This document shows, in pieces, positions 57,373 to 64,000 of a stretch of DNA of 64,000 nt; positions within the stretch are counted from its first letter, which is position 1; each line of letters begins with the position of its first letter. Made by a program: the position numbers and the translations under genes. The stretch comes from Turicibacter bilis. GTDB lineage: Bacteria; Bacillota_I; Bacilli_A; MOL361; Turicibacteraceae. The DNA lies in NCBI RefSeq assembly GCF_024499055.1, contig NZ_CP071249.1:1736001-1800000 (forward strand), read 5' to 3'. A model generated the notes under the pieces. That model ran no database searches and was not told where the DNA came from. It saw only the letters and a program-made list of their open reading frames with translations.

Positions 57373-57892
57373 AATCGATAATCGTCCATGTTCCTCTTCG
57401 TTGTTCAGGTTCTTCCGGTGTGTTTACACGTTCGCCTAAGGCAACACCACCCATAAATTCATAACCCTCTGGAATTTTTAATTTTCCTTCATAGTCATAA
57501 AACTTTTCACTTTGATTCAACGCTTTAACTTCATCAATCCAACAACTTGCAAGATTTAAATCTTCAGCAGCAAGTAAAATATTTTGAGTACACACTGCGC
57601 AATCAACCATAGCATTAGTTGCAAGTTTATCACCTAAAATCAAAATTAGAGCTGGTGCTCCATAAAAATAATCATGTCCTATATGGCCTTTAACCATTCC
57701 AATCTCATCATTTAATTGATGAATAATCTCACAGTTTAAAATACCAACTAGAAACCAAGGCTGCTCATTATTACAACTTGGCGCACTAAGACCACATTTG
57801 ATTAATAGTTCCAACTGATTTTTCGATAATTTTGTGCCTTTAAATTCATGATGGCTTCTTCGTTTAGCAATTGCTTCTAGTGTATTCAACAA
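57371..57892 (-). CDS. nitroreductase-family flavoprotein
   Basis: An FMN-dependent oxidoreductase of about 173 aa. The N-terminal AIAKRRSHHEFKG is the FMN phosphate-contacting start. LSAPSCNNEQPWF holds conserved FMN and dimer contacts, and GGVALGERVN is the family ending. The substrate is unknown. The start is uncertain: TTG 57892 follows GAAGGGAG closely, while an ATG at 57907 has no ribosome binding site. Its former shared terminator with the MATE gene has been disrupted by the IS. Confidence 0.85.
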   Translation of the reverse strand: MLNTLEAIAKRRSHHEFKGTKLSKNQLELLIKCGLSAPSCNNEQPWFLVGILNCEIIHQLNDEIGMVKGHIGHDYFYGAPALILILGDKLATNAMVDCAVCTQNILLAAEDLNLASCWIDEVKALNQSEKFYDYEGKLKIPEGYEFMGGVALGERVNTPEEPEQRRGTWTIID

Positions 57893-58017
57893 ATCATCTC
57901 CCTTCATCAACTATTAACATTATTAGCGTATCCAAAATCTTTAAACGTAATCGATAATTTTATTTCTTAAATTTTAATTTAACGAGATAATCATCCTTTT
58001 CATTGAAAAATGTCGAT

Positions 58018-58026
58018 CATATACTA
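58018..58026 (+). promoter_or_regulatory. predicted mother-cell sigma (E/K) -10 element for cotJ operon 1
   Basis: CATATACTA matches the CATANNNTA pattern of sigma-K and is close to sigma-E -10 sequences. It lies about 115 nt before the first cotJA. No strict -35 can be assigned. Mother-cell expression is what spore-coat genes need. Confidence 0.5.
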
Positions 58027-58055
58027 AAGCATGCGGATGAGAATTTAATCCCGCT

Positions 58056-58079
58056 ACTATTTATCCTGTCATAAATAGT
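58056..58079 (+). other. leader hairpin of cotJ operon 1
   Basis: ACTATTTAT and ATAAATAGT form a perfect 9-bp stem with a 6-nt loop, preceded by a smaller GCGG/CCGC hairpin, in the ~105-nt leader. No T-run follows; probably mRNA structure. Confidence 0.4.
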
Positions 58080-58139
58080 CACTTACAAATAAACGATCTA
58101 ATTGACATAATTATAGATAAACTACTGGACGGTGAAAGA

Positions 58140-58361
58140 ATGTATACCAATAAAACTGATTTTTATCAAAATGATTACTATTATGATAAGCAGAAACTCA
58201 CATGCTCCAACTTACCTTTAGCAACAGCTTACGTTCGACCACAATCTTACAAAAATTTAAATAGTCCATTTCAAACGCTAAAACAAGGGACTTTTTTTGC
58301 CGATCTTTATGATCCATATAAACCACGAAAAGTATCTAAAGGAGGCCGTTACGATGAGTAA
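58140..58361 (+). CDS. cotJA: spore coat protein CotJA (operon 1)
   Basis: A small inner-coat protein, 73 aa. The CotJA core LPLATAYVRPQSYKNL and LKQGTFFADLYDPY are clear. A Tyr/Asp/Asn-rich N-terminus precedes it. In Bacillus CotJA is needed for CotJC assembly. It starts the operon cotJA-cotJB-cotJC; its end overlaps cotJB by 8 nt. Confidence 0.93.
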   Translation: MYTNKTDFYQNDYYYDKQKLTCSNLPLATAYVRPQSYKNLNSPFQTLKQGTFFADLYDPYKPRKVSKGGRYDE

Positions 58362-58602
58362 AGAAGTACTTCTTAGAAAACTCCAAGCGTTGAACTTGAT
58401 AGCTGTTGATCTTCAACTCTTTCTTGATACTCACCCAGGAAATAAAGAAGCATTAGAAGATTATAGACAAGTCACTAAACAATATCAAAAACTTAGAGAA
58501 GATTATGAATATGAATATGGACCACTTACTAACTTTGGTTATATGACTTCATTTGATCAATATAGTTGGGTTAATGATCCATGGCCTTGGGAACAACGTT
58601 AA
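58354..58602 (+). CDS. cotJB: spore coat protein CotJB (operon 1)
   Basis: An 82-aa coat protein with the family's LLRKLQALNLIAVDLQLFLD helix, THPGNKEAL and the C-terminal DPWPWE motif. AAAGGAGG lies 8 nt before ATG 58354. Translation is coupled to cotJA by overlap. Cytoplasmic in the mother cell, then deposited on the forespore. Confidence 0.94.
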   Translation: MSKEVLLRKLQALNLIAVDLQLFLDTHPGNKEALEDYRQVTKQYQKLREDYEYEYGPLTNFGYMTSFDQYSWVNDPWPWEQR

Positions 58603-58616
58603 GAGGAGATGAGAGT

Positions 58617-59204
58617 ATGTGGATTTATGAAAAAAAATTACAGTATCCAGTCGACATTAAACAACGTGATTTGAGAATGGCGAAAGCCATTTATGAAGAA
58701 TTAGGAGGAGCCGATGGGGAATTATCAGCTTCTATGGAATATCTACAACAACGTTACACAATGCCAACTGGGAAATCAATTGCAACCTTAACTGATATCG
58801 GAACAGAAGAGCTAGCACATCTTGAAATCGTCTCTTCTTTAATTTTTCAATTAACTGCTGGAGCAACAATGGAAGAGATTAAACGTGCTGGTTTTGATGG
58901 AATATATGCTTCACGTGGTACTTCTGTATTCCTAGCTGATCCTGAAAACACACCTTGGACAGCTGCTTATATTGATATGAAAGGTGATCCAGTTGCTGAC
59001 ATCACCTCGAATATGGGGGCTGAACAACGCGCTCGTGCTGGATATGAACACTTACTCGATATGACAACAGATGAAGATGTTAAAAAAGTCCTTTCTTATT
59101 TAAGAGAACGTGAAATTGTTCATTTCCAACGCTTTGGTGAAACACTAGTTCATGTTCAAGAGCACTTAGCTCATGATAAATATTTTTTCAAAGATAGCAA
59201 ATGA
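58617..59204 (+). CDS. cotJC: spore coat manganese-catalase-like protein CotJC (operon 1)
   Basis: A 195-aa protein of the manganese catalase superfamily. MWIYEKKLQYPVDI is the family start. The dimetal ligands are visible in TDIGTEELAHLEIV, EQRARAGYEHLLD and EREIVHFQRFGE (Glu and His in each). It may give the spore coat peroxide resistance. ATG 58617 follows AGAGGAG. It ends at a strong terminator and is about 80% identical by eye to the operon 2 copy. Confidence 0.96.
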   Translation: MWIYEKKLQYPVDIKQRDLRMAKAIYEELGGADGELSASMEYLQQRYTMPTGKSIATLTDIGTEELAHLEIVSSLIFQLTAGATMEEIKRAGFDGIYASRGTSVFLADPENTPWTAAYIDMKGDPVADITSNMGAEQRARAGYEHLLDMTTDEDVKKVLSYLREREIVHFQRFGETLVHVQEHLAHDKYFFKDSK

Positions 59205-59217
59205 TAATTGATATACT

Positions 59218-59250
59218 AATCCCTTAATCTAATGATTAAGGGATTTTATT
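59218..59250 (+). terminator. cotJ operon 1 terminator
   Basis: AATCCCTTAATC-taat-GATTAAGGGATT followed by TTATTTTA. Confidence 0.93.
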
Positions 59251-59288
59251 TTAATACTCGTTCAATGTCACCATTCTAAGCCAATAGA

Positions 59289-59297
59289 CATATTTTA
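59289..59297 (+). promoter_or_regulatory. predicted mother-cell sigma (E/K) -10 element for cotJ operon 2
   Basis: CATATTTTA matches CATANNNTA. It is about 108 nt upstream of the cotJA2 start codon. Transcription would begin near 59304 and include the first exon and intron. Confidence 0.5.
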
Positions 59298-59378
59298 AAT
59301 TAGGCAAGATGATGATGCCTATTAGTTTAAGAAGCTTCATTACTTGGAGGATGTTATGTAGTTTCTTAAACATGTTAT

Positions 59379-59398
59379 ATGGAGGTAATGCCTCCCAT
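59379..59398 (+). promoter_or_regulatory. hairpin sequestering the cotJA2 ribosome binding site
   Basis: The ribosome binding site GGAGG (59381-59385) can pair with CCTCC (59391-59395), just before the ATG at 59397. The ATG in turn lies in the P1 helix of the intron (CCATGT with GCATGG). In the unspliced RNA both site and start codon would be paired. Confidence 0.5.
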
Positions 59399-60637
59399 GT
59401 TCAGAAACGAGCATGGAGTAAGAGATCACTCTTCAACATCCTTTGAATTGCTGGAATTTCCTAAAGCTCATTCAACCACAACGTAAAAGCGAATAGCTTT
59501 AAGCGTGAAGGTGACGAAAGTAGAAAAAATGAATGAGATGGCATATGGTTAAATCCTAAGTGCTAGGACAATGGATCATCAGCAGGTAAGCCTCGAATAG
59601 AGGAAACTTCAACGACTATCCTAAATAGGAGTAGGCTATAAGCGATTGATAGCCGAAGCGGAGGATACCCTTCTACTTTATAAAAGGGTAATGATATAGT
59701 CTGCACTCATATGAAAATATGAGATGTTCTTCAATGAACTGCATGAGTCTAGCGAGCTCATGTGAACAGTGTCAAAACATAGTCGTTTTGATTTGGTGCA
59801 AACGTGATTTATAATCCTTATAATACAACCGTTCAAAATCCAGGGCTTATGCAACCTGGTATGCTACAACAAACTAGTTATCCAGCAGCACAACAATCTT
59901 CTATGCTACAACAATCTAGCTATCCAGTAACCCAACAATCTGTTATGCCTACAGCTGCTTATCCAACTTCAGCAACAACACAATTAGCTAACACAACTGC
60001 TTATCAACCCGTTCAACAAGCATTCCCAGCTGTTCAAGCTGTACCAGTTCCAGCTTGTGGTGTTCCTACTCCGGTTTGTGGAGTTCCAATGGCACAACCT
60101 GTGGTTATTCCTCAACCCGTTCAACAAGTCCAACCGGTTCAACCACAAATTGCTAGCACACAAGCAACGACTGCTCAACATAAAAAAACAACGTATGTTG
60201 AAGCCTATTTAGAACCAGTGGATGCACAGGTTCCATTAATGCAGCCAACTGTTTCAAAAAAAGTTGTTGAGAAAAAAACATATCCTGTAAGTGATGAGAT
60301 TGTTTATGTTGAGCAAAAACCATTAAAAAATTCAACGATGCAAGATTATAACTTATATTTAATGGAAAATGAATATTATTCTGATGATGAACCTAATTAC
60401 AAAAAAACGGTTCATACTACTTATCCACAAGCAAGGGCAGATAAGAAAGGTAGTCCATTAACTTGTGAAAATCTCCCTCTTGCTACAGCTTATGTTCGTA
60501 TGCAACCTTATACTTCCTTAAATAATCCAACTGAAACCTTACAACAAGGAACAGCTTTTAATGAACTTTATGACGTCTATACTCCTCAAAAAGTTGCTCA
60601 ACCTAACATCTTTATGTTAAAAGGGGGATGTCGATAA
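59397..60637 (+). CDS. CotJA-domain spore coat protein with Pro/Gln-rich extension, split by a group I intron (operon 2)
   Basis: The proposed coding sequence joins 59397-59400 to 59805-60637: ATG-T plus TG-ATT gives M-L-I-Y-N-P-Y, 278 aa. Without splicing, the ATG reads 29 codons into the intron to a TAA at 59484. A GTG at 59804 could start the second exon but has no ribosome binding site. The first ~115 residues are low-complexity Gln/Pro/Ala/Val repeats (LQQTSYPAAQQSS, VPVCGVP-like). A charged middle follows, then a CotJA core, LPLATAYVRMQPY and LQQGTAFNELYD. At 278 aa it is about four times the size of ordinary CotJA. Its stop overlaps cotJB by one base. Confidence 0.8.
59401..59804 (+). 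ncRNA. group I self-splicing intron, IA-like, no internal ORF
   Basis: The full catalytic core is visible. P1: CCATGT (exon) with GCATGG at 59411-59416, with U-G at the splice site. P2: AAGAG/CTCTT. P3: ATCCTT (59438) with GAGGAT (59661). P4: TGCTG (59449) with CAGCA (59580). P5: CTCATTC with GAATGAG. P6a: CCTC/GAGG. P7: GACTA (59614) with TAGTC (59697). P8: ACCCTT/AAGGGT. P9: CTCATAT-GAAA-ATATGAG, plus three further 3' hairpins. AACGACTATCC and GATATAGTCTGC are near-identical to the phage T4 td intron core, suggesting subgroup IA2. The terminal G is 59804. The exact 3' site and P10 are less certain than the core. Confidence 0.88.
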
Positions 60638-60885
60638 TGAATAAAAAACAATTTTTATTACAACTTCAAGCGGTTAACTTAATTGCAGTTGATTTACATC
60701 TTTTCCTAGATACACATCCGGATAATAAAGAAGCTTTAAATGATTATGAAAAAGTATCTAAACAATATCAATCACTAAAACAGCAATATGAACAACAATT
60801 TGGTCCCCTTGTGAGTTTTGGATATTCTTCAAGTGTTGAACATTACAAATGGGTTGATGAACCTTGGCCTTGGCAAAATAAATAA
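60637..60885 (+). CDS. cotJB: spore coat protein CotJB (operon 2)
   Basis: An 82-aa paralogue of the operon 1 CotJB: LLQLQAVNLIAVDLHLFLD, THPDNKEAL and DEPWPWQNK. GGGGG lies 9 nt before ATG 60637; the ATG at 60628 overlaps that site. It overlaps the upstream stop by one base (TAATG), implying coupling to the intron-split gene, so splicing may also affect its translation. Confidence 0.93.
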   Translation: MNKKQFLLQLQAVNLIAVDLHLFLDTHPDNKEALNDYEKVSKQYQSLKQQYEQQFGPLVSFGYSSSVEHYKWVDEPWPWQNK

Positions 60886-60900
60886 GGAGGAGTTTAGACT

Positions 60901-61491
60901 ATGTGGATTTATGAAAAAAGACTGCAATTCCCAGTAGATATCAAAAAACGTGATCCAAAAATGGCAAAAGCAATTTTTGATGCATTAGGTGGTGCTGATG
61001 GTGAATTAGCTGCTTCAATGGAATATCTTCAACAACGTTATAGTATGCCAACTGGTCAATCAATTGCAACTTTAACGGATATCGGAACTGAAGAACTAGC
61101 GCATCTTGAAATTGTTTCATCAATGATTTATCAACTAACTGATGGAGCAAGTATTGATGAGCTTAAAAAAGCTGGTTTAGATGGTGTTTATGCTGGACGT
61201 GGAACAAGTATCTTCTTAGCAGATCCTGAAGGAACACCTTGGACAGCTGCTTATATTGATATGAAAGGTGATCCAGTAGCAGATATTACATCAAATATGG
61301 CTGCTGAACAACGCGCTCGTGCGGGTTATGAACATTTACTAGATTTAGCAACGGATGATGAAGTCGTTCGTGTTTTATCTTATTTACGCGAACGAGAAGT
61401 TGTTCACTTCCAACGTTTTGGTGAAACATTAATGCATGTTCAAGATTTCTGTGCAACAAATCGTCATTTCTTTATGGATGATCATCACTAA
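60901..61491 (+). CDS. cotJC: spore coat manganese-catalase-like protein CotJC (operon 2)
   Basis: A 196-aa paralogue of the operon 1 CotJC with the same dimetal motifs: TDIGTEELAHLEIV, EQRARAGYEHLLD and EREVVHFQRFGE. An excellent GGAGGAG precedes the ATG. The C-terminus ends in a His/Asp-rich MDDHH. It closes operon 2. Confidence 0.96.
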   Translation: MWIYEKRLQFPVDIKKRDPKMAKAIFDALGGADGELAASMEYLQQRYSMPTGQSIATLTDIGTEELAHLEIVSSMIYQLTDGASIDELKKAGLDGVYAGRGTSIFLADPEGTPWTAAYIDMKGDPVADITSNMAAEQRARAGYEHLLDLATDDEVVRVLSYLREREVVHFQRFGETLMHVQDFCATNRHFFMDDHH

Positions 61492-61509
61492 TCAAACTTC
61501 ATTTAATAA

Positions 61510-61550
61510 AAAAGAGCTTCTATTCACTTTTTGAATAGAAGCTCTTTTCA
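61510..61550. terminator. bidirectional cotJ operon 2 / sulP terminator
   Basis: AAAAGAGCTTCTATTC and GAATAGAAGCTCTTTT form a perfect 16-bp stem between convergent genes. Confidence 0.95.
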
Positions 61551-61559
61551 CTATATCGT

Positions 61560-63221
61560 TTAATGTAACTTAACAATTTCTTTTGCTCGTGCAATAGCTT
61601 GATCAAAATGACGACAAACTTGTGCTCGTCCAATTTCACGTACCAGTCCAACACGCTTAATGACTTTATAAGGACTGTCATTAACTTCACTTAAAATTAA
61701 TGTCGTGTTTGAACGCTGACAGTTATCATGTAATAAATTTAAAGCATGAACAGCTGTCGCATCAATAACTGGAACATTACGAAGGCGAATAATTAACACT
61801 TTTGATGGTCCTTGTAACGATTGAATAGAATCTAAGAATTTATCCGCAGCTCCAAAGAAGAATGGCCCATTAATTTCATAAATTAAAATTTCATCTGATA
61901 AAGCTTCTTTTAATTCTTCATCTAATAATTCTAAATCGTCATCGTCATCATTCATTTCAATTCCTTGGATATCTGTGACATCCGTCATACGCTTCATAAA
62001 TAAGAATGATGTTAATACCATTCCAACACTGATAGCTAATGTTAAATCAAATAAAACAGTTAAGAAAAATGTTGATAATAAGACAACGACATCACTTTTT
62101 GGCGCACTTAATAACTTTTTAAACATACGCCATTCGCTCATATTATAAGAAACCATAATTAAGACAGCAGCTAATGTCGCTAGCGGGATCATTTTTACAA
62201 GTGGCATTAAGAATAATAAAATAAATAGTAACGTAATGGCATGAACAACTCCTGCAATTGGAGTACGCCCCCCATTTTTAATATTCGCAACTGTTCGCGC
62301 AATCGCACCTGTTGCAGGCATTCCCCCAAATAAACCAGAGGCAATATTGGCAACACCCTCAGCAACTAACTCCATATTTGAACGATGCTTACTTCCAATC
62401 ATTCCGTCTGAAACAACGGCTGAAAGTAATGATTCAAGAGAACATAAGAAAGCGATAGTGAAAGCTGGTGACAACAAAGTTTCAATTTTACTCCATGTTA
62501 TATGTGGAATTGACGGCATTGGGAATGACGATGATAAATTCGTGTATTGGGTCCCAATCGTTTGAACATCTAATTTTAAAAAGGCAACTAGAGCCGTCGT
62601 CACAATAATTGAAATTAATGAAGCGGGAATTTTCTTATTAATTTTTGGCCAAATAATTAAAATAGCTAATGCAATAGCTCCAATCATAAATGGCATCCAT
62701 TGTATTTGATCAAATGATGCAAAATAAAGTTTCCACTTATCAATAAATCCTGTTGGGACCGCACCAAGATTCATCCCAAAGAAGTCTTTAATTTGTGAAC
62801 TAAAAATGGTTAATGCAATCCCACTCGTAAATCCAACAGTAATTGGATAGGGGATATACTTGATGACACTTCCTAATTTCAATAATCCAAATAAAATTAA
62901 AATAATTCCAGCTAAGATCGTTGTAATTAATAATCCTTCCGTTCCATGAGCAGCTACAACACTATAAACAACCACCATAAATGTTGCACTCGGTCCACCA
63001 ATTTGAACACGACTTCCACCAAGTAAAGAAATAAAGAAACCTGCAATAATAGCGGTATATAGCCCCTGTTCAGGGGAAACACCTGAAGAAATAGCTAACG
63101 CGATTGATAGTGGCAATGCGATAATTGCGACAATCAATCCAGCAATAACGTCTTTGACGAATTGCTCCTTATTATAAGTTTTCATAACTGATAGTAACTT
63201 AGGCTTTAACCTTGTCGACAC
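61560..63221 (-). CDS. SulP-family anion transporter with STAS domain
   Basis: A membrane anion transporter (SLC26/SulP), 553 aa. The N-terminal ~410 residues hold about 11-14 hydrophobic segments. LPLSIALAISSGVSPEQGLYT is the signature region. VQIGGPSATFMVVVYS and GGMPATGAIARTVAN are substrate-site blocks. The C-terminal STAS domain (about 445-550) reads IYEINGPFFFGAADKF with a P-loop-like VIDATAVHAL. Sulfate, bicarbonate or a dicarboxylate are possible substrates. The start is GTG, 8 nt after GGGAG. Confidence 0.94.
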   Translation of the reverse strand: MSTRLKPKLLSVMKTYNKEQFVKDVIAGLIVAIIALPLSIALAISSGVSPEQGLYTAIIAGFFISLLGGSRVQIGGPSATFMVVVYSVVAAHGTEGLLITTILAGIILILFGLLKLGSVIKYIPYPITVGFTSGIALTIFSSQIKDFFGMNLGAVPTGFIDKWKLYFASFDQIQWMPFMIGAIALAILIIWPKINKKIPASLISIIVTTALVAFLKLDVQTIGTQYTNLSSSFPMPSIPHITWSKIETLLSPAFTIAFLCSLESLLSAVVSDGMIGSKHRSNMELVAEGVANIASGLFGGMPATGAIARTVANIKNGGRTPIAGVVHAITLLFILLFLMPLVKMIPLATLAAVLIMVSYNMSEWRMFKKLLSAPKSDVVVLLSTFFLTVLFDLTLAISVGMVLTSFLFMKRMTDVTDIQGIEMNDDDDDLELLDEELKEALSDEILIYEINGPFFFGAADKFLDSIQSLQGPSKVLIIRLRNVPVIDATAVHALNLLHDNCQRSNTTLILSEVNDSPYKVIKRVGLVREIGRAQVCRHFDQAIARAKEIVKLH

Positions 63222-63311
63222 CTTTCATACTCCCTTTCGAATTAGTTGCTTCAGACATTATTTTTTCTAATATTTAGCAATTTAAAACAACGATTAATAT
63301 TATACCACAGG

Positions 63312-63349
63312 AAAAAGCCTCCATAACACGTTATGAAGGCTTTTTTTAC
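63312..63349 (-). terminator. terminator of the DEAD-box helicase gene
   Basis: AAAAAGCCTcCATAA and TTATGaAGGCTTTTT arms just past the helicase stop. The 143 nt between the SulP start and this gene hold no other feature. Confidence 0.9.
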
Positions 63350-63364
63350 ACATTATTCTTACAA

Positions 63365-64000
63365 TTATCTACCTTTTGGAGCTGTTGCACCTGGTGCAGT
63401 TTTTTCAGCACGAACTGGTTTACCGTTAATTAATTTAGAGTTTAATTTACGGATAATTGCATTTGCATGTGCTTTATCTACATTAATGAATGAGAATTTT
63501 TTATAAACATCGATATCTCCGATTGCACGAGCTGGGATATCTGATTTTTTCGTTAACATTCCAACGAAGTCTTTAGCTTTAACTTTTTGTTTAGATCCAA
63601 CGTTTACGAATAAACGAACTTCGTTTTTACGCATACCTTTAGATTTATTGTTTGATGTCACTTCTTCGATATGTGCGTACTCTTTCGTACTTTGACCAAT
63701 GTTCATACGTAATAATCCTGCAGCAACTTGTTCTAAGCTGTATCCTTTTTCTAAGATTGCAGCAATTAATTCGTTTTCTTTTGTAAAGTCTTGTCCTTCT
63801 AAGTTAGCAATCACATCTTCGATAACGTTACTTGAACGTTTTTCTTGGATTTGCTCAACTGTTGGGATAGGCATTTTAGACATTTTTGTTTTTGTATAGT
63901 CTTCGATACGACGGATACGGAACATATCTTTTCCGAATACAAATGTAATTGATAATCCAGTCATACCTGCACGACCTGTACGTCCGATACGGTGTACATA
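63365..64000 (-). CDS. DEAD-box RNA helicase, C-terminal part (5' end outside window)
   Basis: The frame is open from the window edge for 211 codons to the stop. It begins with HRIGRTGRAG, motif VI of DEAD-box helicases, followed by a linker. The C-terminal domain has VRLFVNVGSKQKVKAKDFVGML, an RRM-like DbpA RNA-binding domain. Relatives (CshA/DeaD/DbpA group) remodel ribosomal or messenger RNA. The tail is short and basic (GKPVRAEKTAPGA). Confidence 0.93.
   Translation of the reverse strand, partial: YVHRIGRTGRAGMTGLSITFVFGKDMFRIRRIEDYTKTKMSKMPIPTVEQIQEKRSSNVIEDVIANLEGQDFTKENELIAAILEKGYSLEQVAAGLLRMNIGQSTKEYAHIEEVTSNNKSKGMRKNEVRLFVNVGSKQKVKAKDFVGMLTKKSDIPARAIGDIDVYKKFSFINVDKAHANAIIRKLNSKLINGKPVRAEKTAPGATAPKGR

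Noticed and set aside
59351-59386. Alternative 5' splice site after GGAGGT (59386) with an in-frame exon from ATG 59309 or 59351
   Set aside because: GGAGGT can pair with GCCTCC, but the loop would be only 3 nt and the start codons lack a properly spaced ribosome binding site. The P1 at 59395-59416 has a normal loop and gives an ATG directly at the junction.
59804-60637. GTG at 59804 as a normal start for the second CotJA-type protein
   Set aside because: There is no ribosome binding site before it, and the preceding 400 nt fold as a group I intron.

Overview
The window comes from an AT-rich, endospore-forming Firmicute. Its spore genes are spoVT, spoVG, yabG, veg, cwlJ, gerQ and two cotJABC operons. 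Low-GC codon use, strong GGAGG-type ribosome binding sites and the mix of Bacillus-like gene order with an anaerobe's enzymes (pyruvate formate-lyase, rubrerythrins) suggest a Turicibacter/Erysipelotrichia-like gut bacterium. That genus call is an inference from the sequence, not from a database search. No tRNA, rRNA or CRISPR array was seen.

Region 1 (1-17.1 kb, minus strand) is purine synthesis. A 3'-truncated P-loop protein gene and a class V aminotransferase lie downstream of a nine-gene operon, purE-K-L-C-F-M-N-H-D, that converts PRPP to IMP; purB is not in the window. PurL is the long single-chain form, so purS and purQ are not needed. Upstream, fhs (formate-tetrahydrofolate ligase, the source of formyl groups for purines) has a long leader: a near-consensus promoter, a 32-codon small ORF, a guanine-type purine riboswitch and a terminator. 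guaB (IMP to XMP) faces away from it.

Region 2 (19.2-36.4 kb) is a Bacillus-like housekeeping and sporulation block: spoVT, mfd, pth, prs, glmU, spoVG, ispE, veg, yabG, rsmA, rnmV, an HD phosphohydrolase, pta, cwlJ-gerQ and ung. Compared with Bacillus subtilis, purR and ridA are missing between ispE and spoVG.

Region 3 (36.4-50.9 kb) holds an ECF-type T component with a Gx-family partner, an isoprenoid pair (short HepS-like protein and polyprenyl synthetase), HIT and HAD proteins, two tandem rubrerythrins, pflB-pflA, mntP, a SAM-riboswitch-controlled metNIQ methionine importer and leucyl aminopeptidase behind a 14-bp inverted repeat.

Region 4 (50.9-64 kb) has an alanine/sodium symporter, an ArsB/NhaD transporter, a MATE exporter, an IS150-like IS3 element sitting in the loop of a terminator, a nitroreductase, two tandem cotJABC spore-coat operons, a SulP transporter and the end of a DEAD-box helicase.

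The most unusual element is a complete, ORF-less group I intron of about 404 nt. It splits the second cotJA gene one base after its start codon; the precise splice sites are inferred from a good P1 pairing. Splicing would be required to make this coat protein.
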